Part shown: positions 1 to 10,899 of the stretch, in pieces
Layout of the letters: every line of letters starts with the position of its first letter
Numbering within the stretch: position 1 is the first letter of the stretch
From: Eublepharis macularius
Lineage: Eukaryota > Chordata > Lepidosauria > Squamata > Eublepharidae
Length of the DNA stretch: 64,000 bases
Assembly (NCBI RefSeq): GCF_028583425.1
Contig: NC_072798.1
Location: 10,976,501 to 11,040,500, forward strand
Reading direction: 5' to 3'
Translations under genes and position numbers: made by a program
The notes under the pieces: generated by a model
The model's input: the letters and a program-made list of their open reading frames with translations, nothing else
Databases searched by the model: none
What the model was told of the DNA's origin: nothing

Positions 1-80
1 TTGGGGCCTGGGGATCTCATGGAATGGCAACTTATATCTAATGTACAGAGATCACTTCACCTGGATAACATAGCTAGTTT

Positions 81-188
81 GGCTCTATGGCATTATACCC
101 ACTGAGGTCCCTCCCCTCCCAAGCCCTTCCCTTTCTAGCTCCACTTCCAAATCTCCAGGAATTTTCCAATCTGAAGTTGGCAGCCCTA
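81..188 (+). mobile_element. hAT-C MITE fragment (right part)
   Basis: This resembles the right part of the MITE seen at 5333, 26930, 47901 and 52559: a 'ctctatggcattatac' block, a run of CCCTCCC, then a GTTGGCAGCCCTA-like end. The left end is missing. It carries no coding sequence. Confidence 0.5.
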
Positions 189-377
189 CTCCCTGCTGAT
201 TCTGCCCCCGCTAGGAGCTGGTTTCTGATGGCTACAAGTCAACTGTTCCTGTGAATAGACACAAACAGTGATTGATTGGCTGCCTGATCAGCACTGATGA
301 ACAGAATGAGGACTGCACTGGCAGGTGTTTTTTCAGCCCTTAAACGTATGCAGGGGTGAGGGAGAGGTAGCTGTGAA

Positions 378-560
378 TGGGCCAAATTTGGGGGGGGGGG
401 GGTTGCTTGCCCCAGGTGCCACCAAAGAGAGGGTGCCGGGTGCGGCTGCTGGCTGGGAGCACACAGAGCTGGCGGCAGTGGCATGGGCCACCACAAGGCA
501 CAGTAATGCTCAGTGTGGAGGCTGGGCCAGGTGGGAGGCAGAGCAGCCCCATGGCGCTTC
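378..560 (-). mobile_element. Diverged GC-rich hAT-like fragment
   Basis: The stretch near 411-475 (CCACCAAAGAGAGGGTGCCGG and following) matches the reverse complement of 8081-8145 in the hAT-like element at 7853. The ends cannot be recognised. Long overlapping ORFs at 239-859 on both strands follow from GC-rich, stop-poor sequence and are not taken as genes. Confidence 0.35.
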
Positions 561-1027
561 CCTGCCCTCCCCACCCCTCGGCTCATGCCCTTTCTCCAAC
601 TTGCCCACCATGTCCCCATCACTGGCACCTGTGGAGCCAGGCAGGGAATGCCTTATGTGCAAGCATGGGCCAGGCAGAGCCAGTCCACTTTCCACCCCTA
701 GCGCTATCCCTGTCACGCTCCTCTTGCCTCCGCCGACCTAAGAACTTCATCGAGTGGTGGCCGAGCTTTCCTCCCTGCCCTCGGCTCACCTCACCAGCGA
801 AGGAGGAGCGAATGCCTCATCAGGCAGTGCCCCCTGCCTCCTGCCTGAGTTGGGATTAGCAACCTTCTCTTCCCGGCCAGGCTAGCAGATGGGAGCCCTG
901 CGCAGTCCTGGGAGTGTGCATGCATGCACTTTGCACAGACACAAATGGTGACAGGGGCACCACCTGACTGGAGTTGCCCTGGGTGCTGGTGGCAACCCAC
1001 GCTACAGCGCTGGCTGTGAATTTCCTT

Positions 1028-1083
1028 CATTGTGCAGAGGGTTGGACTAAATGACCCTTGGGCACCCTTCTAGCTCAATATTT
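1028..1083 (+). mobile_element. CR1 LINE 3' tail fragment
   Basis: It has the typical end of a CR1 3' UTR, with the GGTTGGACTAAATGACC block followed by a diverged version of the short terminal repeat. Only the tail is present, as is usual for 5'-truncated CR1 copies. Confidence 0.5.
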
Positions 1084-1539
1084 CTCTAAGTATGAATTTT
1101 GAACTCAAGGATTGTATCCAATGAAAACGTCACACAGAGGAGTGCTAATGAAATGGCTCCTTGCCTCTCCTTTCTGCCATAGCCCACCACCCACCAAAAC
1201 ATGCCCACTGAGGTTCCAGAGACAGTATTGGAAGTAATGTGGCGGTCTACAGTGGGAGGGGAGATTGGTAGAAATCACGCCCTCACACACACCAGTAGAA
1301 GCATCATTCTGATGGTGGAAAACACTTATTGGATAGAAGCCTGTATGTGAACATCAAATAATTCCTTTGAAAAACAGCAGAAACCAGAAAAAAACAGCCT
1401 TAAATCCAAGCCAATAAAAACATAGCCTACAAAAGCAACTGGATCAAATGCAGTGGCATAAAATCAGAGATAAAAACCAATGCATAGCAGAAGAATTTAA
1501 ACAGAGAGCAGGAGAGAGACAGAGAGGGGGAAAGAGATC

Positions 1540-1850
1540 AATCTAACATAGCTCAGATTTAACAAACTCCCAAATCCCTCGAGAGAAGGATAGTCTTCAA
1601 AAATCTCTAAAAGGCCAAGGGCTAAATAGCCTCCTTGAGCAAGGGAGTTCCAAAGCTAGGTTACCACTGAGAAAGACCTGTCCCATAATCTCCTTGATCT
1701 AGCTTGATTCCATGTAGGCATCTAGTGAATAGCAATGGTGGTTGATCTAAGATAATGAAGAAGACCGTATGGGAAAAGGCGGTCAGCCAAGTACCCTGGA
1801 CGCAATCCCTTTTAAGATTTTAAAGCCGGGATGCTATTGGATGTATCATT
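1540..1850. repeat. Unclassified old interspersed repeat
   Basis: Phrases such as 'gagttccaaagctagg', 'gagaaagacctgtcccat' and 'agattttaaagccggg' resemble blocks at 13270-13420 and 37090-37340. The family has no readable frame here and its ends are not clear. I cannot assign a class. Confidence 0.35.
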
Positions 1851-1859
1851 CTTCCCCGA

Positions 1860-2387
1860 ACCTCCCCTTCTAATTTTACTGCTCCTTTGTGCAAACTAAG
1901 CATATGATTCTTTATTTCCATACCATTTTCTGTTTCTTTAGGGCAATTTTCTTGCTGTTAAAATGAACGTCATTCTGAATATTATTTTTGCATGCTTTGC
2001 CTGTAAGAGGTGAAAAAGGGAAAAAAATAATTGGAACAAGGAAGAACAAAAATGGGGGCTACAAAAAGGCTCACAACAACATACAAAAAAATTGAAAACA
2101 GGCCTATTTGTACTTTGTACAAAAGCAAAAAAAAAAAAAGCGTATTTGTTCATCCCCCCTTCAAAGGTCAAACCCAGCACTTTAAATTGATATTGATCCA
2201 GATGTATTATGCAATAATGTTAAGGAACACAAAATGAATACTAAATTCCGGTATCCCCAGTGAAAGCCCTTTTCGGTGTTTCACCTAAAATCAAACACTC
2301 ATAGCTTTTATAACATGTGGTTCTTTGCAATTTCTCTTCTTATTGCCCCCTGTGGTGATGTCTTCCTTCCTCCCACTTTCTCTGTGT
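1860..2387. other. No gene recognised: AT-rich unique sequence
   Basis: AT-rich sequence with short A and T runs. I see no repeat family, splice-bounded exon or RNA gene. The two 68-80 codon frames here are low-complexity lysine- or phenylalanine-rich shadows. Confidence 0.5.
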
Positions 2388-2512
2388 GTATAAAGTGCCG
2401 TCAAGTTGCAGCCAATTTATGGTGACCTCATAGAGTTTTCAAGGCAAGAGATTAACAGAAGTGGTTTGCCATTGCATGTCTTTTTGTACCAACCCTGTAC
2501 TTCTACACAAAG
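2388..2512 (-). mobile_element. 5S-rRNA-derived SINE, tail half
   Basis: It shares the tail segment of the 5S-SINE family, including 'gtgccgtcaagttgcagc', 'tatggtgacctcatag' and 'gtggtttgccattgc', in the same orientation as 15031 and 30646. The 5S-like head is missing. Confidence 0.6.
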
Positions 2513-3309
2513 GGCTCTTTAGCTCACTTTTGCCAAGTGTGAGCAGCAGCGGGCGCAGAGAATGAAAGAAAAAGACTGGCTTATACACAGACACAGATTA
2601 AATAGTTAAAACATACACATAAACAAATGAGGGGTGTTGAATTAGTAGGAAAGCTAGAATATCCCAAATAGCATGACAGGGAACAAAGGGATATCTCCTA
2701 GAGGTGGGAATAATTATCTCACCATCAATTGACTAAAGCAAAATTAGTATGGGGCGGAATGTCTTTTTCCAAAATTCTCTATTTTAGATATGCCATTGAT
2801 TCCTCTTATTCTCTTTTTTCTCTTTCAAAAGAGGAATTCCTCTTTCATTTTTCTTTGATTTTTCTTTGCAGTTTCTGTTACATCTCCATGTACCCTTTTG
2901 TAACATCAGTCTTTTCTGGAATTTTTTTAAATGTTACACACCACAGGGAGCTCTAGGAAAAGGGTAGGACAGTCTGGGAAGACATCGCCTGCCAACGAAC
3001 ACCTGCGGAATGAAATTCTGAAATTTCGTAGAACCTCCTCTTTTCAAATATCTAAGTAAAACAGAATTGATTTGAAACAGACTCCAAATTCCTAAAAACA
3101 GAGAAAGAAAGAGATTGTTGGAATTTAGGGAGAAATTGGGTAAAGAGGAACTAAGAGAATTTCTCTTAACAACGCAAAGCAAAATTCTTAGGGGATGTAG
3201 AGGTTCCTCTGAGGAATTTTGATGGGACTTATCTCACTGTTTCTTTAGTCCCCTGATGTGTAAATTGCATTAGCTTCCTAATGTCTTAAGAGGGATGGGT
3301 ATATTACAT
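2513..3309. other. No gene recognised: unique sequence
   Basis: AT-rich sequence without recognised repeats. Frames of 75-82 codons at 2729-3182 have no recognisable domain. Confidence 0.45.
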
Positions 3310-3435
3310 GTATGTGTGTGCCATCAAGTCACAACTGATTTATGGTGACCCCATTAAGGGGTCACCATAAGGCAAGTAAGGAACAGAGGTCATTTGCCAT
3401 TGCCTTCCTCTGCACAGCAACCCCAGTATCGAAAG
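3310..3435 (-). mobile_element. 5S-rRNA-derived SINE, tail half
   Basis: Same tail module as 2388 ('gtgccatcaagtcacaac', 'catttgccattgccttcc'). A small inverted duplication, 'ggtgacccc' then 'ggggtcacc', sits inside it at about 3344-3369. Confidence 0.6.
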
Positions 3436-3523
3436 CATGTTACCAAACAATTGTCTTCTAATAATGTACAACCATTAAGAAAACCTCAACTAGCATTCTG
3501 AGTCATCAATAGAACAAAGGATT

Positions 3524-3915
3524 ATGGTTGTTGTGGATTTTCCGGGCTGTATGGCCATGGTCTTGGCATTGTAGTTCCGAATCCTGACGTTTCGCCAGCA
3601 GCTGTGACTGGCATCTTCAGAGGTGTAGCACCAAAAGACAGCAATCTCGCAGTGTCACAGTGTGGAAAAGATGTTGGCAGGTAATTTATATCTACTCAGG
3701 ATGGTGGGGTTGGGCTGAGTCATCCTGTAAGAGTTTCCCAGGGTGGAATGCTAATGGAGGGAGGCTTCACTGTATCCTGAAGAGGTTCTTTTGCATATGG
3801 ATTGGTGCTTGATATGCTAATCTTCTCTGCAGGACTATTGTAGGATGTAGAATATTTTGTTAGCCTGGTGTTTTTCGGGACTGGAAACCATGCTTTATAC
3901 ATTCTTACGCGGAAT
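3524..3915 (-). mobile_element. Penelope-like element 3' fragment
   Basis: This is the 3' end of the same PLE family as 16976-19960, on the minus strand. It holds the terminal region with a hammerhead-like motif and the last codons of the GIY-YIG protein (conserved AEKIS.SSTNPYAKEP.QDTVKPP block read at 3902-3720). It lacks the final roughly 38 bp seen at the plus end of the large element and is broken near 3915. It is more diverged than the two arms at 17-20 kb, so it is an older insertion. Confidence 0.8.
3583..3623 (-). ncRNA. Hammerhead-ribozyme-like motif in PLE
   Basis: Read on the minus strand it gives CTGAAGA, a GCCAG/CTGGC hairpin, then GAAAC and GTC, flanked by CCT/AGG for stem I. 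A six-base insertion lies just outside the motif compared with the 17-20 kb copies. Hammerhead motifs with a very short stem III are known from Penelope-like elements. Activity is not shown. Confidence 0.6.
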
Positions 3916-4276
3916 GTGTTCCTCCAACACTAGGAGTTCCCATTCATGCAACTCTGGGATCTTTGAATGAGCTGAAAAGCACCTAGCAGCAGAGGAAAGC
4001 ACTGCATTATAAAGGACCATCTCTGCCACGGATGGGGAAGAGCACTTGCACAGGCAGAACTTCGGATCAAAGCCAATCCCTGTGTTTTTGCTGACTGTTC
4101 CAAGAATTCTATAACAATAACAAAGTCAAAAAATTTCTCCTGATCAAGGGAAAGGGAAACTTAAAGAAAGAAAAGACAACCCAAGAAAATGTAGCAGTTG
4201 GGTCTGGAGAATCTCCACCTGAGCCATAGAACAGTGGTCTTCAAGGGACCTCACTGCTGTTTCTTGTCTCACTCAG

Positions 4277-4775
4277 AGCTAAACTACACAAGACGAATTA
4301 CACTAGGACACTCAAGCGAAGGGAGATGCAATGTTAGCCGGGAAACGTAGTTTGAATTTTATCTTTCTCTACAGAGCCAGCAAAGATCGCTCCTCAGAAG
4401 GTTTGTTCCTCAGAGGGTTTGTCAAGGAGCCCCATGGCACAGAGTGGTAAGCTGCAGTACTGCAGCCCAAGCTTTGCTCACAACTTGAGTTCGATCCTGG
4501 CAGAAGCTGAGTTCAGGTAGCCAGTGCAAGGTTGACTCAGCCTTCCATCCTTCCAAGGTTGGTAAAATGGGTACTCAGTTTCCTGGGGGGTAAAGTGTAG
4601 ATAACTGGGGAAGGCAATGGCAAACCATCCCGTAGCAAAAGTCTGACCAGAAAACATTGTGATGCGATGTCCCCCCATGGGTCAGTAATGACTCGGTGCT
4701 TGCACCTTTTTACAGAGCAAGCAAAGATTGTTCCTCAGAGGGTTTGTTAATAATTGACAGAGCCTCTATTTTCTA
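4277..4775. mobile_element. Harbinger-like MITE, left part, holding a Sauria SINE
   Basis: The left end follows CTCAG and begins AGCTAAACTACACAAGACG. The sequence then matches the reverse complement of the right end of the MITE at 54394 (ACACTCAAG, GATGCAATGTTAGC). A Sauria SINE interrupts it. I could not find the matching right terminus, so the copy is probably 3'-deleted. Confidence 0.55.
4423..4712 (+). mobile_element. Sauria SINE
   Basis: A tRNA-derived head has an A-box-like TGGCACAGAGTGG and a B-box-like GAGTTCGATCC. The body contains GGTTGACTCAGCCTTCCATC and GGGGAAGGCAATGGCAAACC. The BovB-type tail is near 4678-4709 (GGGTCAGTAATGACTCGGTG). This order is that of Sauria SINEs, which are restricted to squamates and moved by BovB. 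It is flanked by unusually long direct repeats (see findings). Confidence 0.85.
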
Positions 4776-5332
4776 CTTCTTTTCTTGCTGTCCTGTAACT
4801 TTTAAAAAGCAACGGTTGAGCTTCCATTTGTCTGCCCAACGATCTTCTTTTGTTGCTTCCAAACTTGCATAAAATATAGAGGTCTAGTTTCCTCAAGAGC
4901 TTAGAGCAAAGTCAGTTAACAAATCGAATCATAGTAATTTGATATGGGAAGAACAGGAGAAAAACAATCTTTCAGGAAATAGGATATTGCATCTGTGTTA
5001 TTAAGGCAACCCTGAGTAGACAGCACATTCTTTCAACTTTAGAACACATAAAAATTCTTTGCTAGTTAAATTTCATTTCAATGAGATCCAGCTAATGGAA
5101 GGAATTATAGGGTATGTGTATGTTTATGCTGGGACAAAGAGAAGGATCACATGGGAGTGACCAGTTATACTCCATGCAACTAATATTAGCTCTCCACCCC
5201 TCCTCTAGTGTTGTAGCTATTGCTAATTCTTTCCTTTTAAAGCTACCAGAACATCTTCTTTCTGCCTTCTTTCTTTCTTGCATATCCACTAGGGCTTCAG
5301 CTACTTCTTTTCTTCCTGTCCATCTCCAAGTA
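4776..5332. other. No gene recognised: unique sequence
   Basis: Mixed-composition sequence without a recognised repeat. Opposed frames at 5092-5430 and 5114-5374 are mutual shadows with no domain. Confidence 0.4.
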
Positions 5333-5575
5333 AAGGCTGGAGATCTCCCAGAATTACAACTGATCTCCAGGTGACAGAAATCAGTTCTCCTGGAGAAAAT
5401 GGCTGCCTTGAAAGATGGATTCCATGGCATTTGACTCAGAGTTCCCTACCCTCCCTAAACCCCACCCTCCTGTGGCTCCACGCCCCCAAATCTCCAGGAA
5501 TTTCCCAACCCAAATCTGGAAACTCTACTTCAGCCTCAAATCTCCAAGAATTTCCGAACCCAAACCTGGTGACCC
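5333..5575 (+). mobile_element. hAT-C MITE copy
   Basis: The order is CTGGAGATCTCCCAGAATTACA, GATCTCCAGG, GAGAAAATGGCTGCC, TGGCAT, pyrimidine-rich CCCTCC, then AAATCTCCAGGAATTTCCCA twice in tandem. It matches 26930, 47901 and 52559. The 3' part is tandemly duplicated at 5488-5570. Terminal GGTTGCCA ends are decayed. Confidence 0.6.
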
Positions 5576-6229
5576 AAACACCAACTCTTTTGTTTCCCCT
5601 CCTCCCCCTTTCCTCCTTCACACATATACACCCTCCTCTGAATAGGAGAGTACCACAATATTGACTCTTCCCTCGCTTGCATCAAAGATGTGTCCCCCTG
5701 ACATCAAAGCTCTTGCCGTCCTGCACCAAAATACACAGAGAGGTAACTGTGTATTTATCCTCCATCGAGGAAGTTGCATAGGGGTGGTGTGCTTTGAGGA
5801 AAAAGCATATTTCCCCACCTGCATACTGCAGACCTGCACTAAAATGTAATTCTGCTTGCATCTCAGGTCACAGGTCCTGAGAAAGATTTTCCTTTGCCAA
5901 AGACTCTGGACAGCTCTAGCCAATCAGATTAGACAGTACAGAATTGTGTAGGCCAATGGGCTGAGTGGATTGAAGACAGCTTCATAGGATAAAAATCCTT
6001 CAGAGCTTTTGCTTCCACAAGAATCTCCAACTTCAACATATGTTTTGCTTCAGGAAATCTTGAATACTTGGAATGCCCCCGAGAGTGTTATTCTCTTTCC
6101 CCTTACAATTTGTCTGATGTCTTGCCCACACAAGAGCTTCAAATTCTGTTTCATTTTTCAGTGTAGGTGAATATCGCTAGCAGTTTTAAAATTCCATCTC
6201 CCACCTCTGAACTGTTGGGGATGCTTTAG
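5576..6229. other. No gene recognised: unique sequence
   Basis: No repeat family or gene is recognised. Frames of 62-101 codons at 5618-5923 overlap antisense and lack domains. Confidence 0.4.
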
Positions 6230-6295
6230 GCTTTTTCTGCATTGTGCAGCGGATTGGTCGGTAAGGCCCCTTCCAACTCTATGATTCTATGAACT
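6230..6295 (+). mobile_element. CR1 LINE 3' end
   Basis: It shows 'cccttccaactctatgattctatga', the hallmark CR1 terminus with the 8-bp ATTCTATG repeat. It is strongly 5'-truncated. Confidence 0.7.
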
Positions 6296-6307
6296 GGTAG
6301 CAGGTGT

Positions 6308-6356
6308 ATTATTATTGTTGTTGTTGTTGCTATTGTTATTGCTGTTGTTGTTATGC
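6308..6356 (+). repeat. (TTG)n microsatellite
   Basis: An imperfect TTG/TTA trinucleotide run directly follows the CR1 end. Confidence 0.8.
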
Positions 6357-6647
6357 CTTTCTCACTGAGATCCAAGGGGATTACACAGGACAAGTGAAAG
6401 GACATTCACTGAGCAAAGTACAATGAACAACGGTTAGGACAGTCTGTGAAAGAGATAAAGCATAAAGCCAAACAGAGAGATGAAATCTTTCTGAAACCAA
6501 GCATAACTAAATTACATGGCATGTTTAGCAGCACAGAAACTCCCAAGTTGGTGCATGTCCGCCAATACTCAAGAGAGTAGCGTTATAGTCCCTGCCCTAC
6601 CAATGTATCTCTCTGGGATACTTCTTACAATACAATCCTATAACCTG

Positions 6648-6844
6648 GGCCATTTTCACACGTCTTACCTGCCGCCAGAACATTGATTTCGTGCAAGAAG
6701 ATGCAATTCTGGGCAAGAAGACGTGATTTGTCTTATGTTTTGCACAAAATTGTGTCTTTCTGGCACGATTTTGCACAAGAAGACGCTGTCTTCCGGGTGT
6801 TTTGCATGATATCCCGGCAGCAGGTAAGACATGTGAAAACGGCC
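6648..6844. mobile_element. GGCC-ended MITE (197 bp)
   Basis: Terminal inverted repeats are GGCCATTTTCACACGTCTTACC and its near complement at 6822-6844. The flanks are CTG on both sides (6645-6647, 6845-6847), compatible with a 3-bp target duplication. Internal repeats of the type GCAAGAAGA(C/T)G occur three times. It is probably PIF/Harbinger-like. It has no coding capacity. Confidence 0.65.
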
Positions 6845-7010
6845 CTGGGTAGAAAGCCCTTCTGAATAATCCAGTATTGCATAGTTTACGGAAAGCCAGG
6901 AGAGTGAGAGATTTCCTGATCTCAGTCAGGCCATTTTAGGCTGCATCCCCTTTTCAAAGGAATGAAGGGGTTAAAGCAGGATGAAATGGGATCTGGCCGT
7001 TTGAGATTTA

Positions 7011-7278
7011 GGCCGTTTCCACATGCCCTTAAAAGGACAGCCCACTCGTGGAACACTAGCAGCTTTCCCCCAGAAATCCAGACATCTCCATTTGCAAAGC
7101 GATTGCAGGTTAGTTGGCTTCTGATCTTTTCGCCACCTTTCCTGGGAATGCATTCTCCATGGTCACAGAAAGGCACCAAAAAAACCCCGGAAGCCAAAAG
7201 GCCCGAAAACGTTTTGGGAACAGACATCGCCAGTGTTCTGTGAGGGGGCTGTCCCTTTAAGGGCATGGGGAAACAGCC
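7011..7278. mobile_element. GGCC-ended MITE (268 bp)
   Basis: Left GGCCGTTTCCACATGCCCTT pairs with right AAGGGCATGGGGAAACAGCC, continuing into AAAAGGACAGCCC/GGGGCTGTCCCTTT. Flanks are TTA and TTG, a near match to a TNA-type 3-bp duplication. The 76-114 codon frames inside are shadows. Confidence 0.65.
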
Positions 7279-7852
7279 TTGGCCGTGTCAGGACTGTGCA
7301 GGAATTTGGGGGTTATCAGATTGGCGGAGCTGGACCTTCTTTTTGACCAGCTTCATCCTGTTTATTTGGAATGGGCTGTTAGCTTAAACAGACCTAATTT
7401 CAATCATGGAGGCCTTAACCATGTTGGTAGGTTAATACAATGCCTGCCAGCAATACATGCCATGGGGGGGGGGGGTTGTATGCTCCCCAATAGACCTCTG
7501 AAACTGTGAAGAGTTCTGAGGGCTTTTCCACGCCTGTTCTTTAGAAGCTCACTGTGTTATCTCTCCTTTGAAGTTAAACACTTTCACTTTAGCAGCCAAC
7601 GGCCTTGGAGCCAGATGCAGCCATATGGAATCCTATCTGCCTTGAGAACAAGGATGGTTTCATTCCTCACTTGATATTGTTGCATATCATAGTCTACACT
7701 TTGCTACTTTTTGTCTCTGGCATTCGCGCCAGAATTTCACCAGGCTACTAACCTGGGGGGCGGGACTTTCCTCTATAACTAACCATGCTTTTCCTCCACA
7801 TGTCACTTCTGCCAATTCCACTGTCTGATCAACCTGAACTGAGGGATCTCTA

Positions 7853-8163
7853 CAGGGCCAGATCTAGGGTTGCAGGAGCCCAGGGCTACCCAAGTCTGTC
7901 CCCCTGCACACGCGCGCAATGTGCGCACTCCTGGTGCTGCGTGATGCCGTCATTTCTGTGACATCATCATGCAGGGGCGGAGCACCTCTGCATGATGACG
8001 TCATGATGCAGAGACAAATGGTGCAGGCAGCCTCCCCCCCTCCGCTCAGCTGCCTGCGCTGCCACCGGCGCGCTCCCAGCAGCTGGCAGCTGCACCCGGT
8101 GCCCCTTCTTTGGCGGCGCCGGGGGCAGACTACCCCCCCAGGCCCCCCGTTGATCCGGCCCTG
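7853..8163. mobile_element. GC-rich hAT-like element (311 bp)
   Basis: It starts CAGGGCCAGATCTAGG and ends GATCCGGCCCTG. Flanking octamers are GATCTCTA and GATGTCTA (7 of 8 identical), as expected for an 8-bp hAT duplication. The interior is GC-rich and includes the dyad GCATGATGACGTCATGATGC near 7989-8010. It is non-coding and non-autonomous. Confidence 0.7.
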
Positions 8164-8446
8164 GATGTCTAATAAATGTTACTTCAACCAAATCACCTGT
8201 GTGTTTGCTGTGAAGAACTAAGGGATCTAACTGCCAGGGACTGACACCAAGCAGGGAAATATGTTGAGCACCCTGAGGCATCTAAGGATGAAGGGAGTTT
8301 GCCCAAACCAGCTACTTACTGACTGTTTAGAAAGGGGTATGCAGGGAAGGGACTCCCTTGGTGCTAGGCTGCATCTTTCTGAATACTCAGCATCTCTCAG
8401 CCCAGATGTTTGTGCAGGTAATGAAATCACAGTGCACACACATTGC

Positions 8447-8640
8447 ACATGAAGCTGCCTTATACTGAATCAGACCATTGGTCCACCAAGGTCAGTATTG
8501 TCTAAGATTGGCAGCAGCTCTCCAAGTAGAAGTCTTTCACATCATCTGCTGCCTGGTCCTTTCAGCAGGGGATGCTGGGGATTGAACCCAGGACCTTCTG
8601 CATGCAAAGCAGAGGCTCTTCCATTGAGCCACAGCCCCTC
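8447..8640 (-). mobile_element. tRNA-derived SINE, type B
   Basis: On the minus strand the head reads GGGCTGTGGCTCAATGGAAG (A-box region) and GGTTCAATCCCCAGC (B box), then a body that ends in the 'aaggcagcttcatg' tail. The same family occurs at 41855, 44943, 54335, 57226 and 61705. Confidence 0.8.
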
Positions 8641-8964
8641 CCTAAGCATGACTTGGGTGAGTTTTCAACCAGGATGAGGCTGTCCATGGTCAAGCAACTT
8701 TCAAGGCTGCTTAGGCTTTATTCACATCACTTGGGAAGTGCAGGTGAATTAAGATTAAAACTTCATGGTGGGTCAGGATTTTTGAAACAAACCCCGTTTA
8801 ACTCATGGATATGTGCCTCCTGTCTTCATTCTAGAGGTCTTTGGACAATACTCTCAGGAACCTGGAGAGTACAATGCCATGTTAAAATGGTGTGGGGTTG
8901 CTTCTCCATCAACTGGGTGCCCCTTCTGACAGTGAACCAGTGCAACCAGGGGATGCTGCGCTTT

Positions 8965-9930
8965 CATCCCTGGATTGGTTCATCCCAAACAATCAGGAAG
9001 CCAGATATTCTCTTTATTCATCATCTTAAACCTTTATATTCTGACTCTAGAACAGAGTGTTCTTCAGGACTGCGTACAAGTTCAAATCAATCAGAATCTG
9101 CGAGTGATGAGGAGTCTGGGTGTGGTTTTGGATGCCTCCCTGTCAATGGAGACCCAGGTCACAGAAGTTGCCTGATCTGCATTTTTCCAACTTTGCCAGA
9201 TCGAGCAACTTGTTCTTTACCTTTCAGCCCTGACCTTGCTGCTGTGCTCCATGCAATAGTCACCTCCAGATTGGGCTACTGCATCTTGTTCTACACTGGG
9301 CTGCCCTTGTCCCTACTCTAGAAGTTGCAACTGGTCCAGAATGCAGTAGCACGCATTCTTACTGGGACTCCGTTCCGGTCACATATAACACCATTTTTGC
9401 ACCAGCTGCACTGGCTCCCAATGGAATTCTGAATCAGGTTGAAGGTCTTGGGTACTGACTTTTAAAGCCTTTAGCAGACTGGGAACAACATACCTGTGGG
9501 ACCGCTTCTCACCATATGTTCCTGGAGAGCCGTTCGTTTGGCAGATCAACATCCGCTGGTGGTCCCTGGCCCCAGGGAGGTTTGTCTCACCTCAACAAGG
9601 GTCAGGGCCTTTTCAGCACCGACCTGTTGGAACTCTCTTGTCTATAGGGACTCGGAGCTGGTAGGATTTACTATCTTTCTGCCAGGCTTGCAAGATGGAG
9701 TTGTTCTGTCAGGGGAATATGATCCCCACCTTGTCTGCTGAATATCATACAGCTTGCCATCCACCTCCATGGGTTTTTTGGATCTAGAGGGATTGTGCAA
9801 TAAGAATGTTGCAAGGTTTTTACTGAACGTGTTTTAATTATAATGCTGCCCATTTTATATTTTTTTCTGTTATCCATTTTAAGCCTGTTTCCCAGGGAGA
9901 GTGGACTACAAATATAACAACAACAACAAC
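8965..9930 (+). pseudogene. L2 LINE, reverse transcriptase C-terminal remnant and 3' end
   Basis: Translated pieces in different frames give recognisable L2 blocks in order: LGVVLDASLSMETQV, then VTSRLGYC..L, then a degenerate LHWLP-like stretch, LTFKAF, and finally the 3' end with a short (AAC)n tail. Several frameshifts and stops show that it is long dead. No start or N-terminal endonuclease is present. A 249-codon frame over 8572-9321 is a chance fusion of the upstream SINE and this LINE. Confidence 0.75.
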
Positions 9931-9945
9931 AACAACAACAACGAT
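9908..9945 (+). repeat. (AAC)n microsatellite, tail of L2
   Basis: An AAC trinucleotide run followed by GATGAC-type repeats to about 9990. It starts at the LINE 3' end and probably grew from its tail. Confidence 0.85.
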
Positions 9946-9990
9946 GGCGATGATGACGACAATGACAATGACAAAGACAATGATAAAGCA

Positions 9991-10688
9991 AGTTATAATA
10001 AAACAAAACAAGTCCTTATCAACAAAATCAGACATGTGCAGCATCAAGGGAAAAGGGAAAAAAATCCTACAAAAGCAGAAAGAAATACACCCACACAAGA
10101 AGCATAAAAGTCATCCTTGAAAAAGGTAAACTCAATGGGTCAGCATTCTCTAAATTATATACATAAATATTTGTTGTAATTCTTCATTCTGATTTCCTTT
10201 CCTTTGTTTGAGGGCCAGACAAGGCTCAAACCAAATGGATCCCCACTGCACTGGAAAGAAGCTTGTGTGTGAGCACTCCGTCTTTGTTATCTGATCATTC
10301 AGAATGGAAACAACCTTGACTTCATTAATTGCTTCCCTTCCCTAAAAGTCTATTCATTGTTACACAGAATGAATGCTAAGTAAGACTCTTGAAAGAAGAA
10401 TATATCCACACTAGTTGTAGACGCATACACACAATCAGTGTGATGTGTGGTTAAAATATGGAAGCAATGAGCCAAGTTCAAGTCGAAGTTCAACCTCTCA
10501 TCTAAGTCACACATTTCTAGCTGAAATGACAAACACAAGCACCTGTAGTGATAAGATTTATAATTCAGAGAGATTCTCTTATTGTTAACTGGGAATGTGC
10601 AGTTTGAAGACTTGCCCACAGATCAGAAGTCCAGGGCAGGTGGAGGTGGAACCAGACGCCTTATAAGGCAGCTCCGCCTTCTGATGTT
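9991..10688. other. No gene recognised: unique AT-rich sequence
   Basis: No recognised repeat. An 89-codon minus frame at 10350-10619 lacks any known motif. A CTTATAAGG TATA-like string at 10660 stands alone. Confidence 0.4.
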
Positions 10689-10693
10689 CTCAG

Positions 10694-10893
10694 AGCCAAG
10701 CTACAAGTGACGCCTGACACAGGTTGGACACTTGTCAGCTTCCCTCAAGTTTTGATGGGAAATGTAGGCATCCTGGTCTTGCAGCTGTAATGGAGAGCCA
10801 AGCTGTAAAACCAGGATGCCTACATTTCCCATCAAAACTTGAGGGAAGCTGACAAGTGTCCAACCTGGGTAAGGCGTCACTTGTAGCTTGGCT
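10694..10893. mobile_element. Foldback Harbinger-like MITE (200 bp)
   Basis: An almost perfect palindrome: the left arm AGCCAAGCTACAAGTGACGCC through about 10787 is the reverse complement of the right arm ending GGCGTCACTTGTAGCTTGGCT. Both flanks are CTCAG (10689-10693, 10894-10898). Because of the symmetry this reads either as a 5-bp duplication or as a 3-bp TCA with element ends G...C. The latter fits PIF/Harbinger. A second copy lies at 30299. Confidence 0.8.
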
Positions 10894-10899
10894 CTCAGT

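Noticed and set aside
239..859. Overlapping frames of 129-160 codons on both strands
   Set aside because: GC-rich, proline- and serine-rich shadows in a decayed hAT-like element, with no domain and conflicting strands.
7989..8010. Possible CRE-like palindrome (TGACGTCA)
   Set aside because: It is a real CRE-type octamer but sits in the interior of a GC-rich transposon without a nearby gene. A regulatory role cannot be supported.
8572..9321. 249-codon plus-strand frame
   Set aside because: It runs from an antisense SINE into an L2 remnant. The L2 protein blocks lie in other registers, so it is a chance fusion.
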